NCBI RefSeq assembly: GCF_002556545.1
Contig: NZ_CP022685.1
Coordinates: forward strand, 4,566,001 to 4,630,000
Direction: 5' to 3'
DNA from: Streptomyces formicae
GTDB taxonomy: Bacteria > Actinomycetota > Actinomycetes > Streptomycetales > Streptomycetaceae
DNA: 64,000 bases
Part shown: positions 35,301-42,165 of the stretch, piece by piece
How positions within the stretch are numbered: position 1 is the stretch's first letter
How the letters are laid out: every line of letters starts with the position of its first letter
Program-made: the position numbers and the translations under genes
The notes under the pieces: model-generated
Databases searched by the model: none
Seen by the model: the letters and a program-made list of their open reading frames with translations, nothing else
Told to the model about the DNA's origin: nothing

Positions 35301-36326
35301 TTGAAGATCACCTTCAGGATCACCGACGAGCGCCGCAGGAAGCTCGCCGAGGACAAGGACCTGGAGGCCCTGAAGCTCAGGCTGAAGCCGAAGGCCCGCA
35401 AGGCGATCTCGCAGGCGGCCGCGGCGACGGCGGAGCGCACGGGCGGCTCGTCGGTCGAGCGCGCGGGCCTCACGGACTGGACGATCGGCACGCTCTCGCG
35501 CGTCTTCGAGACCCGTCGTGCGGGTCAGCCGGTGAAGGCGTACCCGGCGCTCGTGGACGACGGCGACACGGTCTCCGTGCGCCTCTTCGACAGCGAGGCG
35601 GAGCAGCTCGCGGCGATGTGGCGCGGCACCCGCCGGCTCATCCTGCGCAACATCCCGGTGAATCCGGCCAAGTTCGCCTCGGACAAGCTGACCAACCAGC
35701 AGAAGATCGCCCTGTCCGCGAACCCGCACGGCTCCACGCAGGCGCTCTTCGACGACTGCGCGATGGCCGCGGCGGACAAGCTGATCGCGGACTTCGGCGG
35801 GCCCGTCTGGGACGAGGAGTCCTACCGCAAGCTCTTCGACAAGGTGCGCGCGGAGATCGTCGACACGACCGTGCGCGCGGTCGGCCAGGTCCAGCAGGTC
35901 CTCGCCGCCTGGCAGGCCGCTGAGCGCCGCCTGAAGTCGACGAAGAGCCCGACGCTGCTCGCGAACCTCTCGGACGTGCGGGAGCAGCTGAACTCCCTCA
36001 TCAAGCCGGGTTTCGTGACGGAGACGGGCATCAGGCGCCTCGGGGACCTGATGCGGTACATGGTGGCGGCGGACCGGCGGTTGCAGCAGATGCCGACCAA
36101 CGTCCAGCGGGACACCAGCCGCATGGAGAAGGTCCTGGAGATGCGCGACGAGTACCTGTGGCTGCTCGAACAGATGCCGCAGGGCAGGCCCGTTCCGCGG
36201 GAGGTCCTGGACATCCGCTGGATGATCGAGGAGCTCCGCGTCAGCTACTTCGCGCACGCGCTGGGCACGGCGTACCCGGTCTCGGACAAGCGGATCGTGA
36301 AGGCGATCGACGCGCTGGCGCCGTGA
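32343..36326 (+). CDS. hrpA: ATP-dependent DEAH-box RNA helicase HrpA
   Basis: 1327 aa from ATG 32343, matching HrpA length (about 1300). Walker A GETGSGKT (100-107), DEAH (198-201), SAT (230-232) and the motif VI region QRKGRCGR (near 400). Winged-helix/ratchet/OB-type segments follow, then the large DUF3418-like C-terminal domain typical of HrpA and absent from HrpB. In E. coli HrpA acts on mRNA processing and collided ribosomes. The intervening insertion KESKDSKDKDPKQRGGG (near 640) is a low-complexity linker. The tRNA-Asp gene follows 95 bp later. Confidence 0.93.
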   Translation: MSTQPALALDTLAPRLTELSLRDEHRIGRRLEGARRIRKPEARAAVLAEIAEDVAKAEARMAERGSRVPAVTYPEQLPVSQKKDDIAEAIRDHQVVIVAGETGSGKTTQIPKICLELGRGVRGMIGHTQPRRIAARTVAERVAEEMNTPLGEAVGWKVRFTDQVNQDGTFIKLMTDGILLAEIQTDRELRAYDTIIIDEAHERSLNIDFLLGYLAQLLPRRPDLKVVITSATIDPERFSRHFGDAPIVEVSGRTYPVEVRYRPLLEEDGEDADRDQITAITDAVEELQAEGKGDILVFLSGEREIRDTADALNKKNYKFTEVLPLYARLSHAEQHRVFQQHTGRRIVLATNVAETSLTVPGIKYVIDPGTARISRYSHRTKVQRLPIEAISQASANQRKGRCGRTSDGICIRLYSEDDFEARPEFTDAEIFRTNLASVILQMTAAGLGEIEKFPFIDPPDHRNIRDGVQLLQELGALDPAQKDPKKRLTQQGRKLSQLPVDPRLARMVLEADKNGCVREVMVIAAALSIQDPRERPSEKQTQADQQHARFKDETSDFLAFLNLWRYVREQQKERGSSSFRRMCKAEYLNFLRIREWQDIYTQLRTVAKQMGIHLNEDDAPEQHVHISLLSGLLSHIGMKDVKESKDSKDKDPKQRGGGRNEYIGARNAKFAVFPGSALFKKPPRFIMSAELVETSRLWARVNARIEPEWVEPLAQHLLKRTYSEPHWEKDQAAVMAIEKVTLYGVPIVTDRKVNYGRIDPEVSRDLFIRNALVEGDWRTHHKFFAANRKLLTEVEELEHRARRRDILVDDETLFDFYDQRVPEDVVSGAHFDSWWKKKQREEPELLDFERSMLINEKAGDVSKDDYPDSWRQGQLKFKVTYQFEPGADADGVTVHIPLQVLNQVTDDGFDWQIPGLREQVVIELIRSLPKPIRRHYVPAPNYATAFLERAVPLQEPLHVTLARELQRMVGVPVAPDDFDLTRVPDHLKITFRITDERRRKLAEDKDLEALKLRLKPKARKAISQAAAATAERTGGSSVERAGLTDWTIGTLSRVFETRRAGQPVKAYPALVDDGDTVSVRLFDSEAEQLAAMWRGTRRLILRNIPVNPAKFASDKLTNQQKIALSANPHGSTQALFDDCAMAAADKLIADFGGPVWDEESYRKLFDKVRAEIVDTTVRAVGQVQQVLAAWQAAERRLKSTKSPTLLANLSDVREQLNSLIKPGFVTETGIRRLGDLMRYMVAADRRLQQMPTNVQRDTSRMEKVLEMRDEYLWLLEQMPQGRPVPREVLDIRWMIEELRVSYFAHALGTAYPVSDKRIVKAIDALAP

Positions 36327-36421
36327 CCGGGTGGGCACGCAGGGTGAGTTCGACCGCCGGGCCTGCGCTGCTGTAGAGTCTCATCTCGCAGCGCAACGCA
36401 CGACTCGGCGCAGCAAAGCAA

Positions 36422-36496
36422 GGTCCTGTGGAGCAGTTTGGAGTGCTCGCCACCCTGTCAAGGTGGAGGCCGCGGGTTCAAATCCCGTCAGGACCG
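36422..36496 (+). tRNA. tRNA-Asp (GUC), second copy
   Basis: 75 nt, identical to 28854-28928. Directly followed by a terminator and, 109 bp further on, by a 19-bp copy of its own 3' end. Confidence 0.95.
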
Positions 36497-36502
36497 CACA
36501 GG

Positions 36503-36539
36503 GAAAGCGGGCCGCACCGAAATGGTGCGGCCCGCTTTC
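36503..36539 (+). terminator. tRNA-Asp terminator
   Basis: 16-bp stem (36503-36518 with 36524-36539) and 5-nt loop. The descending arm ends in CTTTC. Confidence 0.85.
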
Positions 36540-36604
36540 ACGTTCACCACGCCACCCCGCCCGCACCGCGGCCGCGCCTGCGGCGGAGCCGCGATCCAGC
36601 ACGG

Positions 36605-36623
36605 CAAATCCCGTCAGGACCGC
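36605..36623 (+). repeat. 19-bp duplicate of the tRNA-Asp 3' end (att-like scar)
   Basis: CAAATCCCGTCAGGACCGC here is identical to 36479-36497, which spans the T-arm and acceptor 3' end of tRNA-Asp. No rest of a tRNA is present, and a second terminator follows. This is the pattern left by site-specific integration at a tRNA 3' end or by loss of a tandem tRNA copy. Confidence 0.8.
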
Positions 36624-36630
36624 CGTAGAT

Positions 36631-36664
36631 GAGAGGGCCGCATCCGTAAGGATGCGGCCCTCTC
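36631..36664 (+). terminator. Second terminator after the tRNA-end duplicate
   Basis: 15-bp perfect stem with GTAA loop (36631-36645, 36650-36664). Its position and composition resemble the terminator after the intact tRNA-Asp. Confidence 0.8.
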
Positions 36665-36784
36665 TCGCGTTCGCCCGCCCTCCGCGGACGCGGCCCGTTG
36701 CCGATCCAGCGTCTTGACTGCGTCACATTCCCCCGGTACCCCAGACAGCAGGGAGTCGGAGGGAGGCTCCCCAGGAGGTGACGC

Positions 36785-37027
36785 ATGTCCGCTCTTCCGG
36801 CGTCTCCGCGACACGAGACACGCGCCCTGCTGCGCGCCCACCTCGCCGCGGCCCACAGCTACCGCCACCTGACCCGGCACTGCCCGATCTGCCACCAGTT
36901 GCTGAGACTCGCCCTGGAGGGCCCACAGCGCCGCCCCGGCGAGCACGAGACGCCCGAGACCGGCTTCGTACAGGAGAGCGCCGCACAGGACGGCCGGAGC
37001 GAGGACGAAAGTCCCCCCAACCCATGA
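36785..37027 (+). CDS. DUF6274-family small protein
   Basis: 80 aa from ATG 36785 with GGAGG 6 nt upstream. Helical N-terminus and a compact HCPICHQLL motif (residues 32-40) that could bind zinc through Cys/His. The C-terminus is acidic and disordered. It is a conserved neighbour of bldC in Streptomyces. Function unknown. Single gene, with about 480 bp of non-coding DNA before bldC's stop. Confidence 0.75.
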   Translation: MSALPASPRHETRALLRAHLAAAHSYRHLTRHCPICHQLLRLALEGPQRRPGEHETPETGFVQESAAQDGRSEDESPPNP

Positions 37028-37142
37028 CCAAAGGCGACGCGCGCCCCGCCCTCCCGGTGGGAGGCTGAGTGTCGCGGGCCTTCCCGGCGCAGCCGATTCC
37101 CCTTTAGCGCAGGGGCATCACGGCCAACAAGGTTCACGTCGT

Positions 37143-37156
37143 GTGACGGGTGTCAC
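37143..37156. promoter_or_regulatory. Crp-like site
   Basis: GTGACGGGTGTCAC fits the Streptomyces Crp consensus GTG-N6-GNCAC exactly and is a perfect 5-bp inverted repeat. The controlled gene is not obvious. Confidence 0.4.
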
Positions 37157-37215
37157 CGAACAAGTTTTGGGAACCCCTGAACTTACACCCTTCCTACAAC
37201 GGGCCAATTTAATAT

Positions 37216-37227
37216 GTGCAATTGCAC
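37216..37227. promoter_or_regulatory. Perfect 12-bp palindrome in an AT-rich patch
   Basis: GTGCAATTGCAC, flanked by AATTTAATAT. Possible operator or nucleoid-protein site. Confidence 0.4.
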
Positions 37228-37311
37228 CACCCCATGAGCAGGCCCCTCCGACTCCCTCAGCGACCAACAAGGACGCTCACCGATCCCCTCACCAGGGGGC
37301 CCTCGGCACAC

Positions 37312-37351
37312 AAAAAAGATCGCGCTGGACCCGGCGGAGTCCAGCGCGATC
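37312..37351 (-). terminator. bldC intrinsic terminator
   Basis: 13-bp stem (37318-37330 with 37339-37351) followed on the minus strand by TTTTTT (37317-37312). Unusually classical for a GC-rich genome. Confidence 0.9.
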
Positions 37352-37506
37352 GAACGACACACCCATGAGGTTCAGGCGTGGGCCTCGTTGGGGCGAGACC
37401 CTCGTCGTGTGTAGCTATATGTCGCACGTACGGCCAGGTTGGGGGACCCGGCAGCAGTGGTGCTCTTCGCCCGAGTTGTGCGGGTTACTGCTGGTTAAGC
37501 GGTAGT

Positions 37507-37713
37507 TCAGGCCTCGCTGCGCTGCTGCGGGATGCCCGCGAGCAGTGCGCGGACCTCAGCCTCGCGGTAACGGCGGTGTCCGCCGAGCGTGCGGATCGAC
37601 GTGAGCTTGCCAGCCTTCGCCCAGCGCGTGACCGTCTTGGGGTCGACGCGGAACATCGTGGCGACCTCAGCCGGGGTCAGCAGCGGCTCGGCATCAGGGG
37701 TGCGAGCGGTCAT
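37507..37713 (-). CDS. bldC: Developmental transcription factor BldC
   Basis: 68 aa from ATG 37713 (GAGGAGG 6 nt upstream). A start at 37752 would add 13 residues and is rejected. The length and sequence fit BldC: a single MerR-type winged helix-turn-helix (TPAEVATMFRVDPKTVTRWA, then GGHRRYREAEV) with no effector domain. BldC binds direct repeats head-to-tail and controls entry into sporulation and antibiotic production. Monocistronic, with a strong terminator 155 nt after the stop. Confidence 0.97.
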   Translation of the reverse strand: MTARTPDAEPLLTPAEVATMFRVDPKTVTRWAKAGKLTSIRTLGGHRRYREAEVRALLAGIPQQRSEA

Positions 37714-37943
37714 GAGCGGCCTCCTCGGGAGAACCGAACCTTCTCGGTTCATTCCTCTAAATTCTGCACCTTGACCCGCGTTGCCCGAAATGGCGGACGC
37801 GAGTCGAGTCGGTTATAGGACGAACGGCTTGTCCTCGGCACTACAACTACACCATCCGTCCAGCCGCGTCGGCCAAACCGATGGAATTGCCCTCCCAGGT
37901 GTTCATCACCGACGGAAGCCGATGGACCATGCCATAGCGGACA

Positions 37944-37969
37944 GTCACGTCACAGTGACGATCAGTCAC
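37944..37969. promoter_or_regulatory. GTCAC/GTGAC repeat cluster upstream of bldC
   Basis: GTCAC at 37944-37948, palindrome GTCACAGTGAC at 37949-37959 and GTCAC at 37965-37969. Four pentamers in 26 bp suggest a regulator site. About 230 bp upstream of the bldC start. Confidence 0.4.
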
Positions 37970-38017
37970 AGAGCGATCAGGAGTCAACAGACCCCCCATA
38001 GCGTGCAATGTCGAGCA

Positions 38018-38039
38018 TTCCGCCCTTACTTGGGCGGAA
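38018..38039. terminator. 8-bp hairpin between genes
   Basis: TTCCGCCC and GGGCGGAA around a TTACTT loop. It could end the minus-strand gene at 38203 or be a regulatory structure. No T-run. Confidence 0.35.
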
Positions 38040-38202
38040 GGAGCCCTCCCCGGACTCCTTGTCCTATTTTGGCACGAGGAGGGGTGATGGGCGCAAGGGC
38101 CCAGTAAGTGCGGTCCGTCACGCTTGAGGCAAAGGCCCGGATCGGGACCTACGTCCCGGCACGGGGTGACCAGAGACCCTCAGGACGATCGGCCATCGGA
38201 CT

Positions 38203-39072
38203 TCAGTTCGCGAACTGAAGGTCCCGGACCGCCCGCCATCGCTCCACGAGCCTTCCATACGCCTCGCCGGCCGCCTCCCCGTCGCCCTCGCGCAGCGCCT
38301 CGATTCCCTCGGCGACGTCCGCCGCGGAGTGGTCACCGTCGAGGTCCTCGGCGGAGAGCGCGTGCACGAGCCCGCCGTAGTCGATCTCGACCAGGGAGCG
38401 GGGATGGAACTCCTCCAGCCACCGGCCGACGTCCACCAGGCCCTCGATGAGCGGTCCCTCGTCCATCGCGTCCCGCAGCGTCCGCAGGCCGCGCGCGACC
38501 CTGCGCCGGGCCTGCACCATCGGCGTCCGGTAGCGCAGGACAGGCGGCGAGGCGGGGCTGCCCTCCGCGGCGCCGCCCCCGCCCGCGCTCGGCTCGTAGT
38601 CGCGCTCCTCGTCGGAGACGAGGACGAACCAGTGCAGCGGCACCTGCCAGGTCGACGTGCGGATCCAGGGGCGGGCGTCGGGGTTGCGGGCCAGCCACTG
38701 CTCGTAGTCCGCGGCGGTCTGGCGGCGGAGCACCGGCGGGAGCACCGCGTCGAGGACCGGCGCGGGCAGTTGTTCGGCCAGCTCCCCCATCGCCTGCCAG
38801 CCGCGAAGGCGGGTCCGCCACGGGCAGACGCACAGCACGCCGTCCACCTCCACGACGAAGGCGTCGCCGCTCTCGTGCACCGGCACGGGCACCGGCGGCG
38901 TGGAGACCAGATCGGCCAGCGAACGGCGGAGTTCGTCCTGGTAGGAGGGGCGGTCGGCGCGGCGGGCATAGCGCGACCAGTGGCCGCGCTCCGGCTCGGG
39001 GAAGGCGGCCAAGGGTTCGTACACACGCAAGTAGGACGCGTACGGGACCGTCACCGCTGACACCTTGGGCAC
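38203..39072 (-). CDS. Conserved actinobacterial hypothetical protein
   Basis: 289 aa from GTG 39072 (GGGAGGGAG about 6 nt upstream). Soluble, no signal peptide or membrane helix. Mixed alpha/beta N-terminal part (residues 1-150, with WHWFVLVSDEERDYE-like stretches), a Gly/Ala linker near 170 and a helical C-terminal part (about 190-289). I recognise it only as a conserved gene next to vdh in Streptomyces; no domain or active-site motif is evident. Divergent from vdh. Confidence 0.7.
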   Translation of the reverse strand: MPKVSAVTVPYASYLRVYEPLAAFPEPERGHWSRYARRADRPSYQDELRRSLADLVSTPPVPVPVHESGDAFVVEVDGVLCVCPWRTRLRGWQAMGELAEQLPAPVLDAVLPPVLRRQTAADYEQWLARNPDARPWIRTSTWQVPLHWFVLVSDEERDYEPSAGGGGAAEGSPASPPVLRYRTPMVQARRRVARGLRTLRDAMDEGPLIEGLVDVGRWLEEFHPRSLVEIDYGGLVHALSAEDLDGDHSAADVAEGIEALREGDGEAAGEAYGRLVERWRAVRDLQFAN

Positions 39073-39282
39073 TGCTGCTCCCTCCCCCTCCTACCGGCCG
39101 GAAAACACGGTCGAACGCGCCATGGCCGAACTCCGCCCCACTCCGGCGTACTCCGGGAGAGGGTGATCTCCGGCACTGCGCGGTCAAGGGCGGTGGGCAG
39201 GCTCTAGTCTCATGCCCATCGGGCCCCCGCCACCCGCACGGGAGCCCGCCCAACCGCCGCTATTCGACCGGGAGTCACCACA

Positions 39283-40362
39283 GTGACCGAAGCAGACAAC
39301 GGCGTCCTGCACACCCTGTTCCACTCGGAACAGGGAGGCCACGAGCAAGTAGTGCTCTGCCAGGACCGTGCCAGTGGCCTCAAGGCCGTCATCGCCCTCC
39401 ACTCCACCGCCCTGGGCCCCGCCCTCGGCGGCACCCGCTTCTATCCGTACGCGAACGAGGCGGAGGCCGTGGCCGACGCGCTCAACCTCGCGCGCGGGAT
39501 GTCGTACAAGAACGCCATGGCCGGTCTCGACCACGGCGGCGGCAAGGCCGTGATCATCGGCGACCCGGAGCGGATCAAGAGCGAGGAGCTGCTCCTCGCC
39601 TACGGCCGCTGCGTCGCCTCGCTCGGCGGCCGGTACGTGACGGCCTGCGACGTCGGCACCTACGTCGCGGACATGGACGTCGTGGCCCGCGAGTGCCGCT
39701 GGACCACCGGGCGCTCCCCGGAGAACGGCGGCGCGGGCGACTCCTCCGTACTCACCGCCTTCGGCGTCTTCCAGGGCATGCGCGCCTCGGCCCAGCACCT
39801 GTGGGGCGACCCGACGCTGCGCGGCCGCACGGTCGGCGTCGCGGGGGTCGGCAAGGTCGGCCGCCACCTCGTCAGGCACCTCCTGGAGGACGGCGCCGAC
39901 GTCGTGATCACGGATGTCCGTGAGGAGTCCGTGGCCGGGATCGTCCACGAGCACCCCTCGGTGACGGCGGTCGCGGACACCGAGGCGCTGATCAGGTACG
40001 AGGGCCTCGACATCTACGCCCCGTGCGCGCTCGGCGGCGCCCTGAACGACGAGTCCGTACCGGTGCTCACCGCGAAGGTGGTGTGCGGCGCCGCGAACAA
40101 CCAGCTCGCGCACCCGGGCGTGGAGAAGGACCTGGCCGACCGGGCGATCCTCTACGCGCCCGACTACGTGGTGAACGCGGGCGGCGTGATCCAGGTCGCC
40201 GACGAGCTGCACGGCTTCGACTTCGACCGGTGCAAGGCGAAGGCGGCGAAGATCTTCGACACCACGCTCGCCATATTCGCTCGCGCAAAGGAAGACGGCA
40301 TTCCGCCGGCCGCGGCGGCCGACAGGATCGCCGAGCAGCGCATGGCCGACGCGCGCCGATAA
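39283..40362 (+). CDS. vdh: Valine dehydrogenase (Glu/Leu/Phe/Val dehydrogenase family)
   Basis: 359 aa from GTG 39283 (GGGAG 8 nt upstream). The N-terminal catalytic domain carries the substrate lysines in [16 protein letters not shown] (K76, K88). The C-terminal NAD-binding Rossmann motif is [12 protein letters not shown] (about 183-194). Oxidatively deaminates L-valine (and Leu/Ile) to the 2-oxo acid using NAD+. It feeds branched-chain precursors to fatty acids and polyketides. In S. coelicolor vdh is SCO4089, beside bldC. Single gene. Confidence 0.9.
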   Translation: MTEADNGVLHTLFHSEQGGHEQVVLCQDRASGLKAVIALHSTALGPALGGTRFYPYANEAEAVADALNLARGMSYKNAMAGLDHGGGKAVIIGDPERIKSEELLLAYGRCVASLGGRYVTACDVGTYVADMDVVARECRWTTGRSPENGGAGDSSVLTAFGVFQGMRASAQHLWGDPTLRGRTVGVAGVGKVGRHLVRHLLEDGADVVITDVREESVAGIVHEHPSVTAVADTEALIRYEGLDIYAPCALGGALNDESVPVLTAKVVCGAANNQLAHPGVEKDLADRAILYAPDYVVNAGGVIQVADELHGFDFDRCKAKAAKIFDTTLAIFARAKEDGIPPAAAADRIAEQRMADARR

Positions 40363-40675
40363 CTCACGGAATGTGATCTTCCGGCCACGCGAGACGGCAT
40401 GGAAGGGCCCCGCCGGCGCCCTCGGGAGACAAGACTCACCCCCGTCGGCGGGTCGCCCGCCAAGAAGAGGTTAAAATCGCAGTTGACCAGCGAGGAAGGG
40501 GCTCCTCGCGGGTTCTGCGCCGAGGCGCGTCCTGCGGGCGACGTACCGTATGGCCGCAGGAGCAGGTACCGTGGAAGCCCTACGGACCGGTCTCTCCGAG
40601 GAGAGCCCGTTCCCGATCATGAACGCGTGTCAAGACTCTGGGGCCACCGAGCCCCATATCCGAGGGGGTCGAGCC
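40363..40675. other. Intergenic region upstream of DUF3073
   Basis: 313 bp. A TTGACC at about 40490 has no good -10 at the right distance. GTACCGT occurs twice near 40543 and 40565. No gene seen. Confidence 0.5.
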
Positions 40676-40927
40676 ATGGGGCGCGGCCGGGCAAAGGCCA
40701 AGCAGACGAAGGTCGCCCGCCAGCTGAAGTACAGCAGCGGCGGGACTGACCTGTCGCGTCTGGCCAATGAGCTGGGCGCTTCGACTTCGCAACAGCCGCC
40801 GAATGGCGAGCCGTTCGAGGACGACGACGAGGAAGACGACCCGTACGCCCAGTACGCGGATCTGTATAACGACGACGAGGACGAGGACGAAGAGTCCGGT
40901 CCGACGTCGCAGCGCCGCGGCGCTTGA
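40676..40927 (+). CDS. DUF3073-family protein
   Basis: 83 aa from ATG 40676 (GAGGGGG about 8 nt upstream). Basic N-terminus MGRGRAKAKQTKVARQLKYS followed by a strongly Asp/Glu-rich C-terminus, giving a charge-segregated protein. Actinobacterial family of unknown function, usually located just upstream of purM as here, convergent with it. A nucleic-acid-binding role is suggested by the basic segment only. Confidence 0.85.
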   Translation: MGRGRAKAKQTKVARQLKYSSGGTDLSRLANELGASTSQQPPNGEPFEDDDEEDDPYAQYADLYNDDEDEDEESGPTSQRRGA

Positions 40928-41001
40928 CCTCGTTGCATACGCAGCATTTGTTGATTCTGTTGCCTACGCAGTATTCGCAGTTCTCATAACGACTGCACTT
41001 C

Positions 41002-41040
41002 ACCCGGTCCGGGGTGGTCACCACACCGGACCGGGTTTTG
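41002..41040 (+). terminator. Terminator between DUF3073 and purM
   Basis: 11-bp stem (41002-41012 with 41026-41036) followed by TTTTG on the plus strand. It lies between convergent genes. Confidence 0.8.
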
Positions 41041-41055
41041 TGCTGCCCTGCCTGC

Positions 41056-42129
41056 CTACTTGGCGTAGTCACCGATCAGGGCGGCGCCCGTCGTGTGCTC
41101 GCCGCGCTCGGTGATCTCGCCCGCGACCCATGCCTCCACGCCCCGGTCCGCGAGGGTGGCGAGCGCCGCGTCCGCCGACTCCTCGGGGACGATCGCGATC
41201 ATGCCGACGCCCATGTTCAGCGTCTTCTCCAGCTCCAGGCGCTCGACCTGGCCGACCGAGCCGACCACGTCGAAGACCGCGCCCGGGGTCCACGTCTCGC
41301 GGTCGACGATCGCGTGCAGCCCGTCCGGGATCACCCGGGCGAGGTTCGCCGCGAGGCCGCCACCGGTGATGTGGCTGAAGGCGTGGACGTCCGTGGTGCG
41401 GGTGAGCGCCAGGCAGTCCAGGGAGTAGATCTTGGTGGGCTCCAGGAGCTCCTCGCCGAGCGTGCGGCCGAACTCCTCGACCCGGCGGTCCAGGGACCAG
41501 CCCGCGCGGTCGAAGACCACGTGCCGGACCAGCGAGTACCCGTTCGAGTGAAGACCCGACGCGGCCATGGCGATGACCGCGTCCCCCTTACGGATACGGT
41601 CCGGGCCGAGCAGGCGGTCGGCCTCGACCGCGCCGGTGCCCGCGCCCGCGACGTCGAAGTCGTCGGGGCCCAGCAGTCCGGGGTGCTCGGCCGTCTCGCC
41701 GCCGACCAGGGAGCAGCCCGCGAGGACACAGCCCTCGGCGATGCCCTTCACGATGGCGGCGACCCGCTCGGGGTGGACCTTGCCGACGCAGATGTAGTCG
41801 GTCATGAAGAGCGGCTCGGCGCCGCACACGACGATGTCGTCCATGACCATCGCGACGAGGTCGTGGCCGATGGTGTCGTAGACGCCCAGCTGCCGGGCGA
41901 TGTCGACCTTCGTGCCGACGCCGTCGGTCGCGGAGGCGAGCAGCGGACGCTCGAAGCGCTTGAGCGCGGAGGCGTCGAAGAGCCCGGCGAAACCGCCGAG
42001 GCCGCCGAGGCCCGCGACCTCGGGGCGCTGGGTCTTCTTGACCCATTCCTTCATGAGCTCTACGGCGCGGTCGCCCGCTTCGATGTCGACGCCTGCGGAG
42101 GCATAGCTGGCACCAGTGGTCTCAGACAT
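41056..42129 (-). CDS. purM: Phosphoribosylformylglycinamidine cyclo-ligase (AIR synthetase)
   Basis: 357 aa from ATG 42129. ATP-dependent cyclisation of FGAM to AIR, fifth step of purine synthesis. PurM/AIRS fold motifs: LLASATDGVGTK, VMDDIVVCGAEPLF, HSNGYSLVR and the ITGGGLAANLAR glycine-rich segment. It starts 36 bp after purF; the SD is weak (GAAAG about 12 nt away). Length normal. Confidence 0.96.
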   Translation of the reverse strand: MSETTGASYASAGVDIEAGDRAVELMKEWVKKTQRPEVAGLGGLGGFAGLFDASALKRFERPLLASATDGVGTKVDIARQLGVYDTIGHDLVAMVMDDIVVCGAEPLFMTDYICVGKVHPERVAAIVKGIAEGCVLAGCSLVGGETAEHPGLLGPDDFDVAGAGTGAVEADRLLGPDRIRKGDAVIAMAASGLHSNGYSLVRHVVFDRAGWSLDRRVEEFGRTLGEELLEPTKIYSLDCLALTRTTDVHAFSHITGGGLAANLARVIPDGLHAIVDRETWTPGAVFDVVGSVGQVERLELEKTLNMGVGMIAIVPEESADAALATLADRGVEAWVAGEITERGEHTTGAALIGDYAK

Positions 42130-42165
42130 GGGTGTTGAGAGCTTTCGTGTCGTTTGTGCGGATGC

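Larger units (their letters stand above)
37028..37506. other. 479-bp intergenic region between DUF6274 and bldC 3' ends
   Basis: No gene seen. It holds a Crp-like site at 37143-37156, a perfect 12-bp palindrome at 37216-37227 in an AT-rich patch, the bldC terminator at 37312-37351, and about 155 nt between that terminator and the bldC stop codon that would form a long bldC 3' UTR. Confidence 0.6.
37714..38202. other. 489-bp upstream region of bldC
   Basis: No convincing gene. It contains a cluster of GTCAC/GTGAC pentamers (37944-37969) and an 8-bp hairpin (38018-38039). A strong GAGGAGGGG with ATG at 38090 opens only a 6-codon ORF (MGARAQ) and looks fortuitous. Confidence 0.5.

Noticed and set aside
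31791..36338. A 1515-codon open frame antisense to hrpA and the DsbA-region genes
   Set aside because: Arg/Val/Leu/Asp-rich composition is that of a GC-rich shadow frame. The hrpA frame on the other strand has intact helicase motifs over the whole length.
38075..38107. Strong RBS and ATG opening a 6-codon ORF (MGARAQ)
   Set aside because: Too short and without context; probably a chance purine stretch.
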